Notes: generated by a model from the sequence alone, not told the origin. Positions 1-4,977 are shown, counted from the stretch's first letter. The stretch: 5,344 bases of DNA from CAYLLD01 sp964425135 (GCA_964425135.1 CAYRKW010000114.1:1-5344), one strand, 5' to 3'. Program-made: numbers and translations.

Positions 1-33
1 AGTGGAAATAAACGCAACCACTCCACGCGCCCC

Positions 34-59
34 GTCATCCCCGCGAAAGCGGGGATCTC
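34..59. repeat. REP-like palindrome 1 (GTCATCCCCGC type)
   Basis: An 8-bp perfect stem, ATCCCCGC (37-44) with GCGGGGAT (49-56), is closed by a GAAA tetraloop, preceded by GTC and followed by CTCTTTT. The GTCATCCCCGC...GCGGGGATCTC form is a recurrent intergenic palindrome in alphaproteobacterial genomes (family knowledge). It resembles a terminator, but in such genomes it is usually a dispersed repeat. The gene it would terminate is not in the window. Confidence 0.75.
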
Positions 60-100
60 TTTTCGCAAAAAGCGATCACCCTCCAAACAAAGCACAACCC

Positions 101-121
101 GTCCCGGCCCTGAGCCGGGAC
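101..121. repeat. REP-like palindrome 2
   Basis: GTCCCGGC (101-108) pairs perfectly with GCCGGGAC (114-121) around the loop CCTGA, followed by CTCTTTC. It has the same head (GTC) and tail (GA-C/T-CTCTTT) as the palindrome at 34-59 and points the same way, but the stem sequence differs. It is therefore a related but diverged copy, not a simple duplication. Confidence 0.7.
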
Positions 122-152
122 CTCTTTCAACGTCAGCGAGAAACTCCAGGAG

Positions 153-173
153 GCCCCGGATCAAGTCCGGGGC
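153..173. repeat. REP-like palindrome 3, opposite orientation
   Basis: GCCCCGGA (153-160) pairs with TCCGGGGC (166-173) around the loop TCAAG. Read on the minus strand it is GCCCCGGACTTGATCCGGGG followed by CCTCC, the common alphaproteobacterial ACTTGA-loop form. It therefore lies inverted relative to the two palindromes to its left. Three such units within 140 bp form a small cluster of the kind found between genes. Confidence 0.7.
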
Positions 174-240
174 GGGCGCTTCCACAACACCGTTGCCCCG
201 ACCTCCAGTCCGCCGCCCGCTCCGGTTAACAGTCACGCTG

Positions 241-292
241 TGTGCATCCGACTGTGTATGGATTGTGCATAGCTTGTGCATAGGATGTGCAT
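241..292. repeat. Five TGTGCAT heptamers at 11-12 bp spacing
   Basis: TGTGCAT occurs at 241-247, 264-270, 275-281 and 286-292, with a one-base variant TGTGTAT at 253-259. Start-to-start distances are 12, 11, 11 and 11 bp, about one helical turn, so all copies face the same side of the DNA. The spacer is not conserved, which argues for repeated protein binding sites rather than a microsatellite. The copies at 264 and 275 read TGTGCATAG. The reverse complement CTATGCACA matches the DnaA box consensus TTATNCACA at 8 of 9 positions. The binding protein is not known from the sequence alone; DnaA is one possibility. Confidence 0.6.
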
Positions 293-303
293 CGCGCAAC
301 ACC

Positions 304-345
304 CCGTTAACCCAACAAAACAAGGGTCAGAACGCTCCGTTAACC
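304..345. promoter_or_regulatory. Two CCGTTAACC sites 33 bp apart (CtrA-like half-sites?)
   Basis: CCGTTAACC occurs at 304-312 and 337-345, exactly 33 bp (three 11-bp turns) apart, and a third GTTAAC core lies at 225-230. GTTAAC/TTAACC is the half-site of the alphaproteobacterial cell-cycle regulator CtrA (family knowledge), so these could be regulator sites. Hexamers of this kind also occur by chance, and no promoter or gene is visibly attached, so the call is tentative. Confidence 0.3.
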
Positions 346-386
346 AAATACCCCCGAAAATCGCCCGATAGAGTGCCCGCAAAACC

Positions 387-713
387 CTAACTGCCCGACA
401 ATTCTGTATCCAGAAACCGCTCAAACGCATCCAGGTTGATCGCCTCGAACTGCCCGAACCCTTCGAGCCAGACCGACGCCTCGCGCAGCCCATCAGGCTT
501 CAAACCGCACCACTTGATCCGCCCCCGCTTGTCCTGATTGACCAACCCCGCACGCACCAAAATCGCCACATGTTTGGAGATTGCAGCAAGCGACATCTCG
601 AACGGCTCCGCCAGATCACTGACCGCGCAATCATCTTCCAGCAATATCTGCAAAATCCGCCGACGGGTCGGGTCAGCGAGCGCGGCAAAAACGGTATCAA
701 GATCGGTGGCCAT
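387..713 (-). CDS. ArsR/SmtB-family winged-helix transcriptional repressor
   Basis: This 108-residue protein is a full-length ArsR-type DNA-binding regulator. Its N-terminus carries the family signature (LADPTRRRILQIL, residues 12-24), followed by the helix-turn-helix: DLAEPFEMS (33-41), then the recognition helix SLAAISKHVAIL (41-52). The wing follows around RGRIKWCGL (63-71). The ELCVCDL metal-binding motif of arsenic/cadmium sensors is absent; only isolated cysteines C29 and C69 are present, so a metal-sensing role is not supported. It resembles the SdpR-like subgroup that usually sits upstream of an SRPBCC/AHSA1 gene, but here no partner gene follows on the minus strand down to position 1. 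The ATG at 713 has only a weak AGGG upstream. It is divergent from the F0 operon; regulation of that operon is possible but not shown. Autorepression through the palindrome at 740-763 is likely. Confidence 0.88.
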   Translation of the reverse strand: MATDLDTVFAALADPTRRRILQILLEDDCAVSDLAEPFEMSLAAISKHVAILVRAGLVNQDKRGRIKWCGLKPDGLREASVWLEGFGQFEAINLDAFERFLDTELSGS

Positions 714-739
714 GCGCCCTGCTAGGGCAGGCCAGCGAG

Positions 740-763
740 ATAATCAACCATTTGGTTGATTAT
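740..763. promoter_or_regulatory. Inverted-repeat operator of the ArsR-type repressor
   Basis: ATAATCAACCA (740-750) and TGGTTGATTAT (753-763) are perfect 11-bp arms separated by TT. The palindrome begins 27 bp upstream of the repressor start codon. AATCAACCA-type inverted repeats are typical operators of this ArsR subgroup (family knowledge). A minus-strand TTGATT (747 to 742) inside it could be a -35 box, with TAGCAG (724 to 719) 17 bp on as a poor -10. In that reading the transcript would be nearly leaderless and the bound repressor would block the promoter. The F0 promoter starts about 100 bp away on the other side. Confidence 0.75.
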
Positions 764-860
764 TACGCAGAGCATTTTGACCCCCGATTTTGCCCTGCGA
801 CAGAATGAACTCCGTAAAAATATGTCAATCTTTCAATACCTTACCGGTGTATTCTCGTCA

Positions 861-888
861 TTGACTCGCACGCACGCCCTGCTATGGT
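861..888 (+). promoter_or_regulatory. Sigma70-like promoter of the F0 operon
   Basis: TTGACT (861-866) and TATGGT (883-888) are separated by 16 bp, within a CTATGGTCC context common in rhodobacterial promoters. A start near 895 would give a leader of about 36 nt before atpI. No competing plus-strand promoter of similar quality is visible between 764 and 930. Confidence 0.6.
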
Positions 889-930
889 CCGCGCGATTGT
901 CCGCCTTGACGATTTCGATGGGAATTGAGC

Positions 931-1254
931 ATGAGCGCCACGCCAGATCCGGCCAAGCTGAAAGAGCTTGAAGAGAAACTGGCAAAGGCTCGCCGCGCCC
1001 AGGAACCGGAAGGTCGCAAGCACTATGCCCACGAGGGCGCAGCGCAGGCTTGGCGGATGATTATAGAGCTTGTCACCGGAATGGGTGTCGGGTTCGCAAT
1101 AGGATACGGGCTCGATACGCTCTTTGGCACCTTGCCCCTGTTCCTGGTGATATTTTGCCTTCTGGGCTTTGCCGCTGGTGTGCGCGTGATGATGCAAACG
1201 GCACGGGAAGTCCAAAAGGAAGACGAGAAACGACGAGGCGAACGCAATGGCTGA
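931..1254 (+). CDS. atpI: ATP synthase assembly protein AtpI
   Basis: This is a 107-residue small membrane protein encoded first in the F0 operon. AtpI proteins assist assembly of the c-ring and ion uptake for the synthase but are not part of the final motor (family knowledge). The N-terminus is charged and helical (KELEEKLAKARRAQ, roughly residues 7-20). Two hydrophobic segments follow at about 40-60 (Gly-rich, GMGVGFAIGYGLD) and 68-87 (LFLVIFCLLGFAAGVRVMM), ending in a basic tail. This is the usual alphaproteobacterial AtpI layout. I chose the ATG at 931, behind GGGAA at 920-924, over the in-frame TTG six bases upstream, because it has the better codon and a normal spacing. Its last 8 bases overlap the start of atpB, implying translational coupling. 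Confidence 0.9.
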   Translation: MSATPDPAKLKELEEKLAKARRAQEPEGRKHYAHEGAAQAWRMIIELVTGMGVGFAIGYGLDTLFGTLPLFLVIFCLLGFAAGVRVMMQTAREVQKEDEKRRGERNG

Positions 1255-2005
1255 CGACGCAAAAGGCGCAGAAAGCGGATTGAACATCCACCCGATGGAC
1301 CAGTTTGTGGTCCAGCCGTTGTTCGGCGACGGCCCCCTGCGCTGGTACACGATCTCCAACGCAACCCTTTGGTATGGCGTAGCAATTCTGGCTATCGTGG
1401 GTCTTTTGATCCTGACAACCCGCCGTCGCGGCCTGGTCCCCAGCAAGGGCCAGTCGATTGCCGAAATGCTTTACGGCTTCGTCTATAAAATGGTCGAAGA
1501 CATCTGCGGTGAAGAGGGCCTCAAGTACTTCCCCTACATCATGGCAATCTTCATGTTTACAGTCGCTGCCAATGTGGTCGGCCTGCTGCCCTTCAGCTTT
1601 ACAACAACATCGCACCTTTGGGTCACAGCCACCATGGCACTGGTGATTTTCATCGCCATCACAGTCCTTGGATTTGCGCGTAACGGCTTGAGTTACTTCA
1701 AACTTTTGTGGGTATCTTCAGCCCCCGGCGCCCTGCGCCCGATCCTGTTTCTGATCGAGCTGATCAGCTATTTCGTGCGCCCCGTCAGCCACTCCATACG
1801 TCTGATGGGCAACATGATGGCCGGCCACGCCGTGATTAAGGTTTTCGCAGGATTTGCCGGCGCCATGGGGCTTGCCGCAATCTTTCCGATCATCGGCATC
1901 GTCGCCGTCTACGGGCTGGAGATGCTCGTGACCGTGATCCAGGCCTATGTATTCACCATCCTGACATGCGTGTATCTCAACGATGCACTGCATCCGGGTC
2001 ACTAA
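1247..2005 (+). CDS. atpB: F0F1 ATP synthase subunit a
   Basis: This 252-residue polytopic inner-membrane protein forms the two proton half-channels against the c-ring. The essential stator arginine is R185 within SHSIRLMGNMMAGH (equivalent to E. coli R210), and the conserved Q232 lies in IQAYVF (equivalent to Q252). H194 and E225 occupy the positions of E. coli E219 and H245. The pair is thus swapped, as in mitochondria and other alphaproteobacteria. Hydrophobic segments are visible at about 41-57, 95-116, 126-143, 164-177 and a long C-terminal stretch from 195 to 244, which ends in the typical CVYLNDALH. The length is normal for the family. The ATG at 1247 overlaps the atpI stop, with only a weak GAGG (1235-1238) as ribosome binding site. 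Confidence 0.97.
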   Translation: MADDAKGAESGLNIHPMDQFVVQPLFGDGPLRWYTISNATLWYGVAILAIVGLLILTTRRRGLVPSKGQSIAEMLYGFVYKMVEDICGEEGLKYFPYIMAIFMFTVAANVVGLLPFSFTTTSHLWVTATMALVIFIAITVLGFARNGLSYFKLLWVSSAPGALRPILFLIELISYFVRPVSHSIRLMGNMMAGHAVIKVFAGFAGAMGLAAIFPIIGIVAVYGLEMLVTVIQAYVFTILTCVYLNDALHPGH

Positions 2006-2036
2006 TTCAGTCATTCCAAGCTAAAGGAGCATCACC

Positions 2037-2273
2037 ATGGAAGGCGATATCGAAGTAATGGGTAAACTCATCGGCGCAGGCCTCGCATGTACAGGCATGG
2101 GCGGCGCAGCGGTTGGTGTGGGCCACGTTGTTGGTAACTTCCTCTCGGGTGCCTTGCGCAACCCAGCTGCGGCCCCTGGCCAGACAGCGACAATGTTCAT
2201 CGGGATCGCCTTCTCCGAAGCGCTGGGAATTTTCTCGTTCCTCGTCGCGCTTCTGCTGATGTTCGCACTTTAA
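2037..2273 (+). CDS. atpE: F0F1 ATP synthase subunit c (proteolipid)
   Basis: This 78-residue hairpin protein forms the rotating c-ring. Helix 1 (about 9-38) is rich in small residues (GAGLACTGMGGAAVGVGH). The polar loop carries the invariant RNP motif (41-43). Helix 2 (about 51-76) contains the proton-carrying carboxylate E61 in IAFSEALGIF, where E. coli has Asp. No sodium-binding residue set is evident, so proton coupling is the natural reading. It has the strongest ribosome binding site of the operon start region, AAAGGAG at 2023-2029, 7 nt before the ATG. This fits the need for many c copies per complex. It lies 31 nt after atpB, and a hairpin follows its stop codon. Confidence 0.97.
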   Translation: MEGDIEVMGKLIGAGLACTGMGGAAVGVGHVVGNFLSGALRNPAAAPGQTATMFIGIAFSEALGIFSFLVALLLMFAL

Positions 2274-2291
2274 TCTGACGCTCCTTTTGTC

Positions 2292-2310
2292 GCGGGGCCA
2301 AGCGCCCCGC
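2292..2310 (+). promoter_or_regulatory. GC hairpin between atpE and atpF'
   Basis: GCGGGGC (2292-2298) pairs perfectly with GCCCCGC (2304-2310) around a 5-nt loop, 18 nt after the atpE stop. No U tract follows, so it is not a standard intrinsic terminator. It more likely marks an mRNA processing or stability boundary that lets the c-subunit message outlast or outnumber the downstream part; this role is inference. The following AAGGAGG (2333-2339) restarts translation for the next gene. Confidence 0.5.
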
Positions 2311-2344
2311 AGCACAAGATAACTGTCAGACTAAGGAGGCCATC

Positions 2345-2866
2345 ATGGCTGCACCTAAAGGTGGACATTACGAGGGCATGCCTCAGCTTGACCCGGCGTT
2401 TATGCCGAACTTGCTGTTCTGGCTCGTCGTCACGATGGGGATCATCTATTTCCTGCTCTCACGGATCGCATTGCCGCGCATCTCAGGCATCATTGAGGAT
2501 CGGCAAACCGCCATCGCCAATGATCTGGATCAAGCGGCGGAGTTGAAGCTGAAAGCCGAACAGGCCGAGGCCGCCTATGAGCAAGCGCTCAAGGATGCCC
2601 GCGCCGAAGCCCAAGGCATCGCAGCAGAAACGCGCGCTGAAATCCAGAAAGAGCTGGATGTAGCGATTGCCAAAGCGGATGCGGAAATTTCCGCAAAAGC
2701 CTCGGAATCCGAGACGCGCATCAATGAGATACGCGCCTCCGCGATGAAAAGCGTAGAGGACGTGGCAACCACTGCGGCCAAAGACATCGTTGGAGCGGTG
2801 TCTCCGGCAAAAGCGGACGCAAAGTCGATCAAAGCGGCGGTTAGCGCTGTATTGAAGGGAAGCTAA
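2345..2866 (+). CDS. atpF2: F0F1 ATP synthase subunit b'
   Basis: This 173-residue protein is one half of the b/b' heterodimeric peripheral stalk found in photosynthetic bacteria, plastids and most alphaproteobacteria. It also appears as atpF', atpX or atpG. A short N-terminal extension carries GMPQLDP (11-17). It is followed by one membrane helix at about 22-39 (NLLFWLVVTMGIIYFLL), the junction ALPRI (42-46), and then a long Ala/Glu/Lys-rich coiled coil (about 50-150) typical of the stalk. The C-terminal part (about 138-172) should contact the delta subunit of F1. The ribosome binding site AAGGAGG lies 5 nt before the ATG. It sits 71 nt after atpE and 4 nt before atpF, so the two stalk genes are probably translated together in equal amounts. 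Confidence 0.93.
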   Translation: MAAPKGGHYEGMPQLDPAFMPNLLFWLVVTMGIIYFLLSRIALPRISGIIEDRQTAIANDLDQAAELKLKAEQAEAAYEQALKDARAEAQGIAAETRAEIQKELDVAIAKADAEISAKASESETRINEIRASAMKSVEDVATTAAKDIVGAVSPAKADAKSIKAAVSAVLKGS

Positions 2867-2870
2867 AACC

Positions 2871-3362
2871 ATGGATTTCCTGAACAATACCGACTACGTC
2901 GTCGCAATCTCTTTCCTGATTTTCATCGGCATCCTGCTCTACGTCGGGGTACCACGCATCGTAGGCAAGATCCTCGACGACCGAGCGGATAAGATCCGTG
3001 CAAACATCGACGAGGCGCGTGGTTTGCGCGAGGAAGCCCAGTCCCTTCTCGCCTCCTATGAGCGCAAGCAGGAAGAGGTTAAGGCTCAGGCCGACCGTAT
3101 CGTCGCCACAGCGCGCGAAGAGGCTCAGACGGCTGCTGAAGAGGCTAAGGCCGACCTTGAACGCAGCATCGAGCGCCGCCTGAAAGCCGCCGAAGACCAG
3201 ATCGCTTCTGCCGAAAGCGCAGCGATGAACGAAGTGCGCAACAAAGCCGTCTCCGTCGCCGTCGCCGCAGCTCAAAGCGTCATCGCTGGCAAGCTAAGCG
3301 CCAAAGACACGACATCCCTGATCGACGAAGCGATCAAGGACGTGGACGCCAACCTGCACTGA
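2871..3362 (+). CDS. atpF: F0F1 ATP synthase subunit b
   Basis: This 163-residue protein is the partner of b' in the peripheral stalk. It has one N-terminal membrane helix (about 8-25, YVVAISFLIFIGILLYVG), then VPRIVGKILDDRADKI at the membrane exit, a long charged coiled coil (about 38-130), and a C-terminal segment ending KDVDANLH. Several Rhodobacterales b subunits carry a signal-like N-terminal extension. Here an in-frame stop at 2853-2855 and the absence of other start codons exclude one, so the short form starting at the ATG at 2871 is the only choice. AAGGGA (2855-2860) serves as a modest ribosome binding site inside the end of the b' gene. It is the last gene of the operon; a strong terminator follows 23 nt after its stop. 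Confidence 0.94.
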   Translation: MDFLNNTDYVVAISFLIFIGILLYVGVPRIVGKILDDRADKIRANIDEARGLREEAQSLLASYERKQEEVKAQADRIVATAREEAQTAAEEAKADLERSIERRLKAAEDQIASAESAAMNEVRNKAVSVAVAAAQSVIAGKLSAKDTTSLIDEAIKDVDANLH

Positions 3363-3385
3363 CGGTTACATCCTAACACACGACC

Positions 3386-3416
3386 AACGCCCTGCGCTTT
3401 TGCCCAGGGCGTTTTT
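3386..3416 (+). terminator. Rho-independent terminator of the F0 operon
   Basis: AACGCCCTG (3386-3394) pairs perfectly with CAGGGCGTT (3405-3413) around a 10-nt loop, and the stem runs into a T tract (3412-3416). It lies 23 nt after the atpF stop. The absence of F1 genes and this terminator together show that the F0 genes form their own transcription unit. Confidence 0.93.
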
Positions 3417-3509
3417 CGTTCAGACCAGGCCTCATACCACCCATCGCCACCGAATGTGCAACACGCCCGAACACTCTGCAAAGAACCCAAGATCTGCGTA
3501 TATTTTTCC

Positions 3510-3538
3510 TTGCAAAAGCCACATTCCCTGCGTACAAC
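3510..3538 (+). promoter_or_regulatory. Promoter of the tRNA-Thr gene
   Basis: TTGCAA (3510-3515) and TACAAC (3533-3538) are separated by exactly 17 bp, each matching the sigma70 consensus at four of six positions. The predicted start near 3545 is only a few bases before the mature 5' end of the tRNA, as expected for a single-gene tRNA unit. Confidence 0.55.
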
Positions 3539-3549
3539 CCGCCTCGCCT

Positions 3550-3625
3550 GCCCCTATAGCTCAGCTGGTAGAGCAACTGATTTGTAATCAGTAGGTCCGC
3601 GGTTCGAGTCCGTGTGGGGGCACCA
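3550..3625 (+). tRNA. tRNA-Thr (anticodon TGT), CCA encoded
   Basis: It folds as a complete cloverleaf. The acceptor is GCCCCTA (3550-3556) with TGGGGGC (3615-3621), and the D stem is GCTC/GAGC. The anticodon stem ACTGA/TCAGT encloses the loop TTTGTAA, with anticodon TGT at 3583-3585, which reads ACA threonine codons. The T arm is CGCGG-TTCGAGT-CCGTG. The discriminator A (3622) is followed by a genome-encoded CCA (3623-3625). The gene is intact, although its 3' end is the likely insertion target of the integrase downstream. An integrating element normally restores the tRNA 3' half, so intactness is compatible with insertion. Confidence 0.97.
3603..3625 (+). other. Candidate attachment site in the tRNA-Thr 3' end
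   Basis: P4-type integrases commonly recombine within the T-loop to 3'-end region of a tRNA gene (family knowledge). With the integrase gene 165 bp downstream in the same orientation, the T-loop and 3' acceptor strand of this tRNA are the natural att core. The exact borders are not visible because the partner copy (a repeated tRNA 3' end at the far side of the island) is not in the window. Confidence 0.5.
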
Positions 3626-3642
3626 TTTCACCATCCAAAATA

Positions 3643-3723
3643 GTCCGATGACATCCGTTTGACCCTTGTTTATAAGGGCTATGGCGAAGCCCTTTGTCCG
3701 ATAGCGTTTTATGCTATCCGATA
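3643..3723 (+). repeat. TCCGAT repeats and a hairpin in the integrase leader
   Basis: TCCGAT occurs in direct orientation at 3644-3649, 3697-3702 and 3717-3722. The first two are preceded by G (GTCCGAT) and the last two extend to TCCGATA. The second and third overlap a 6-bp hairpin, GATAGC (3700-3705) with GCTATC (3713-3718). Short direct repeats between a tRNA att site and an integrase gene are the usual form of arm-type integrase or excisionase sites; that role is inferred here. Confidence 0.4.
3674..3695 (+). terminator. Weak hairpin terminator after tRNA-Thr
   Basis: AAGGGCT (3674-3680) pairs with AGCCCTT (3688-3694) around a 7-nt loop, with only three T residues in a row at the end. It is the first stem after the tRNA and could end its transcript. 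The short T run suggests leaky termination, so read-through into the integrase leader is possible. Confidence 0.4.
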
Positions 3724-3726
3724 AAA

Positions 3727-3791
3727 GCCCCCAGATTTGGGGGCCTTATGGGGGCCTTGCCGAATTAGGCTAAATCAAAAGGCCCCCAAAT
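3727..3791 (+). promoter_or_regulatory. Mutually exclusive hairpins over the integrase start
   Basis: Hairpin A pairs GCCCCCA (3727-3733) with TGGGGGC (3738-3744). Structure B pairs 13 bases at 3735-3747 (ATTTGGGGGCCTT) with 3779-3791 (AAGGCCCCCAAAT), which contains the only SD-like AAGG and the first two bases of the integrase ATG. The two share 3735-3744, so only one can form. A second copy of TGGGGGCCTT at 3749-3758 can also pair with 3779-3788. The design resembles a translational on/off switch, but the same repeats could instead be DNA sites for the integrase. Both readings are inference; the pairing itself is seen directly. Confidence 0.5.
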
Positions 3792-4977
3792 GGCATTAAC
3801 GGATACAAAGATTCGAAACCTGAAAGCCAAAACCAAGCCTTATAAAGTCAGCGACTTTGAGGGACTTTACGTTTTGGTCACGCCCGCAGGCTCTAAACTT
3901 TGGAATTTGAAGTATCGCCTTGACGGGAAAGAGCGGAAACTATCACTAGGCGCTTATCCCGCGATTTCTCTGGCGCAGGCCCGTAGTGCCAAAGAAGACG
4001 CCCGCGCGCTAATCGCGCAATGCGTTGATCCCAGTGATGCAAAACAAGACGCCAAACGCGAGCGACTTGAGATCAAAGAACGGACGTTTGAAAAGATAGG
4101 CGCAGCCTTCTTGGAAAAGCAGCGCAAAGAAAACAAGTCGAAGGCCACGTTAGACAAGACCGAATATCACCTTAAGATCGCCAATATCGATTTTGGCAAA
4201 AAGCCGATCTCTGAAATCACCACCCCGATGATCCTAAGTTGCCTGCGTAAGGTCGAGGCCAAAGGCAACTATGAGACGGCCCACCGCTTGCGCGCCCGTA
4301 TCGGCTCTGTCTTTCGGTTTGCCGTGGCCAGCGGGATAGCAGAGACCGACCCGACCTATGCCCTGCGCGATGCCTTGATCCGCCCAACGCGGGTTCACCG
4401 CGCAGCGATCACGGACCCTAAGAAGCTGGGAAAGCTGCTAAACGCGGTTGACGACTTCGACGGCCAAGAAACCACACGCATCGCACTTAAATTGCTCGCA
4501 CTACTCGCTCAACGCCCCGGCGAAATCCGACAAGCCAAGTGGGAAGAATTCGACTTTGACGAATGTGTCTGGTCGATCCCGGCCAAGAAAATGAAAATGC
4601 GGCGCAATCACAACGTGCCGTTGCAGGCTCAGTCAGTTGCGTTGCTAAAGGAGCTAAAGGCGATGGGTTTCAATGGCGAATTCCTTTTTCCGTCATTGCG
4701 CACATGGACGCGCCCCATGTCAGAGAACACCTTGAACGCCGCCCTACGCCGGATGGGCTATGCAGGCGACGAAATGACAGCCCACGGATTTCGCGCATCC
4801 TTTTCAACAATCGCAAACGAAAGTGGTTTGTGGAACCCCGACGCCATCGAACGCGCCTTGGCTCATGTCGAGAAAAACGAAGTGCGTCGAGCCTATGCGC
4901 GTGGCGAACATTGGGAAGAGCGGGTTAGGCTTGCAGATTGGTGGGCTGGATATTTGGTTACGCTCGCGGCAAGCTAG
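3790..4977 (+). CDS. P4-type tyrosine recombinase (site-specific integrase)
   Basis: This 395-residue enzyme inserts and excises a mobile element at a tRNA gene. The N-terminal arm-binding domain of the DUF4102 type covers about 1-85, with the characteristic LTDTKIRNLKAK start and LSLGAYPAISLAQAR (51-65). The core-binding SAM-like domain spans about 98-190, and the catalytic domain about 205-390. Catalytic residues are present: R242 (QRPGEIRQA), K269 (AKKMKMRR), H332 and R335 (AHGFR), H359 (LAHVEKN) and the nucleophile Y369 (RRAYARGEHWEER). The enzyme is full length and looks functional. It points away from the tRNA-Thr gene. Only AAGG serves as a ribosome binding site, and it is hidden in an inverted repeat, suggesting low or conditional expression. 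Codon use looks less GC-rich than in the F0 genes, consistent with acquisition by transfer. Confidence 0.95.
   Translation: MALTDTKIRNLKAKTKPYKVSDFEGLYVLVTPAGSKLWNLKYRLDGKERKLSLGAYPAISLAQARSAKEDARALIAQCVDPSDAKQDAKRERLEIKERTFEKIGAAFLEKQRKENKSKATLDKTEYHLKIANIDFGKKPISEITTPMILSCLRKVEAKGNYETAHRLRARIGSVFRFAVASGIAETDPTYALRDALIRPTRVHRAAITDPKKLGKLLNAVDDFDGQETTRIALKLLALLAQRPGEIRQAKWEEFDFDECVWSIPAKKMKMRRNHNVPLQAQSVALLKELKAMGFNGEFLFPSLRTWTRPMSENTLNAALRRMGYAGDEMTAHGFRASFSTIANESGLWNPDAIERALAHVEKNEVRRAYARGEHWEERVRLADWWAGYLVTLAAS

Larger units (their letters stand above)
1..386. other. Non-coding region with palindromes and phased repeats
   Basis: I find no credible gene in this stretch. Open frames exist on the plus strand (2-229 and 193-390), but they run through palindromic repeats, lack a ribosome binding site and give low-complexity Pro/Arg/Ser-rich products. 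What it does hold, left to right, is three REP-like hairpins, a series of five TGTGCAT-type heptamers, and three GTTAAC hexamers (225-230, 306-311, 339-344). It is the 3' flank of the minus-strand ArsR gene and probably the flank of another gene to the left of the window. Confidence 0.7.

Noticed and set aside
241..292. CRISPR-like array
   Set aside because: The repeats are only 7 bp with 4-5 bp spacers, far too short for CRISPR repeats and spacers.
225..345. Chromosomal or plasmid replication origin
   Set aside because: DnaA-box-like heptamers are imperfect, there is no clear AT-rich unwinding element, and no dnaA, hemE, parAB or rep gene is present. Kept only as a possible binding-site array.
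800..828. Minus-strand promoter for the ArsR gene based on a perfect TTGACA at 828 to 823
   Set aside because: At 16-18 bp spacing no acceptable -10 box is present (TTCTGT or worse), so the box alone does not support a promoter call.
841..1615. Long minus-strand open frames (841-1446, 1023-1385, 1073-1615) opposite atpI and atpB
   Set aside because: They are antisense to well-conserved F0 genes, show no family features, and arise from codon bias on the coding strand.
1869..1938. H194/E225 pair in subunit a as a novel change
   Set aside because: The swap relative to E. coli E219/H245 is known for mitochondria and alphaproteobacteria, so it is a lineage trait, not a new variant.
2483..3275. 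Minus-strand open frames opposite the b' and b genes (2483-2887, 2841-3275)
   Set aside because: They are mirror products of Ala/Glu-rich coiled-coil codons, Gly/Arg/Phe-rich, and lack ribosome binding sites.
3400..3594. Small plus-strand frame across the terminator and tRNA-Thr
   Set aside because: It begins in the terminator loop and ends inside the tRNA anticodon arm; its apparent PIAQLVEQ motif is just the translated tRNA 5' half.
4563..4928. Plus-strand open frame inside the integrase gene
   Set aside because: It is an out-of-frame shadow of the catalytic domain, whose motifs are all in the 3790-4977 frame.
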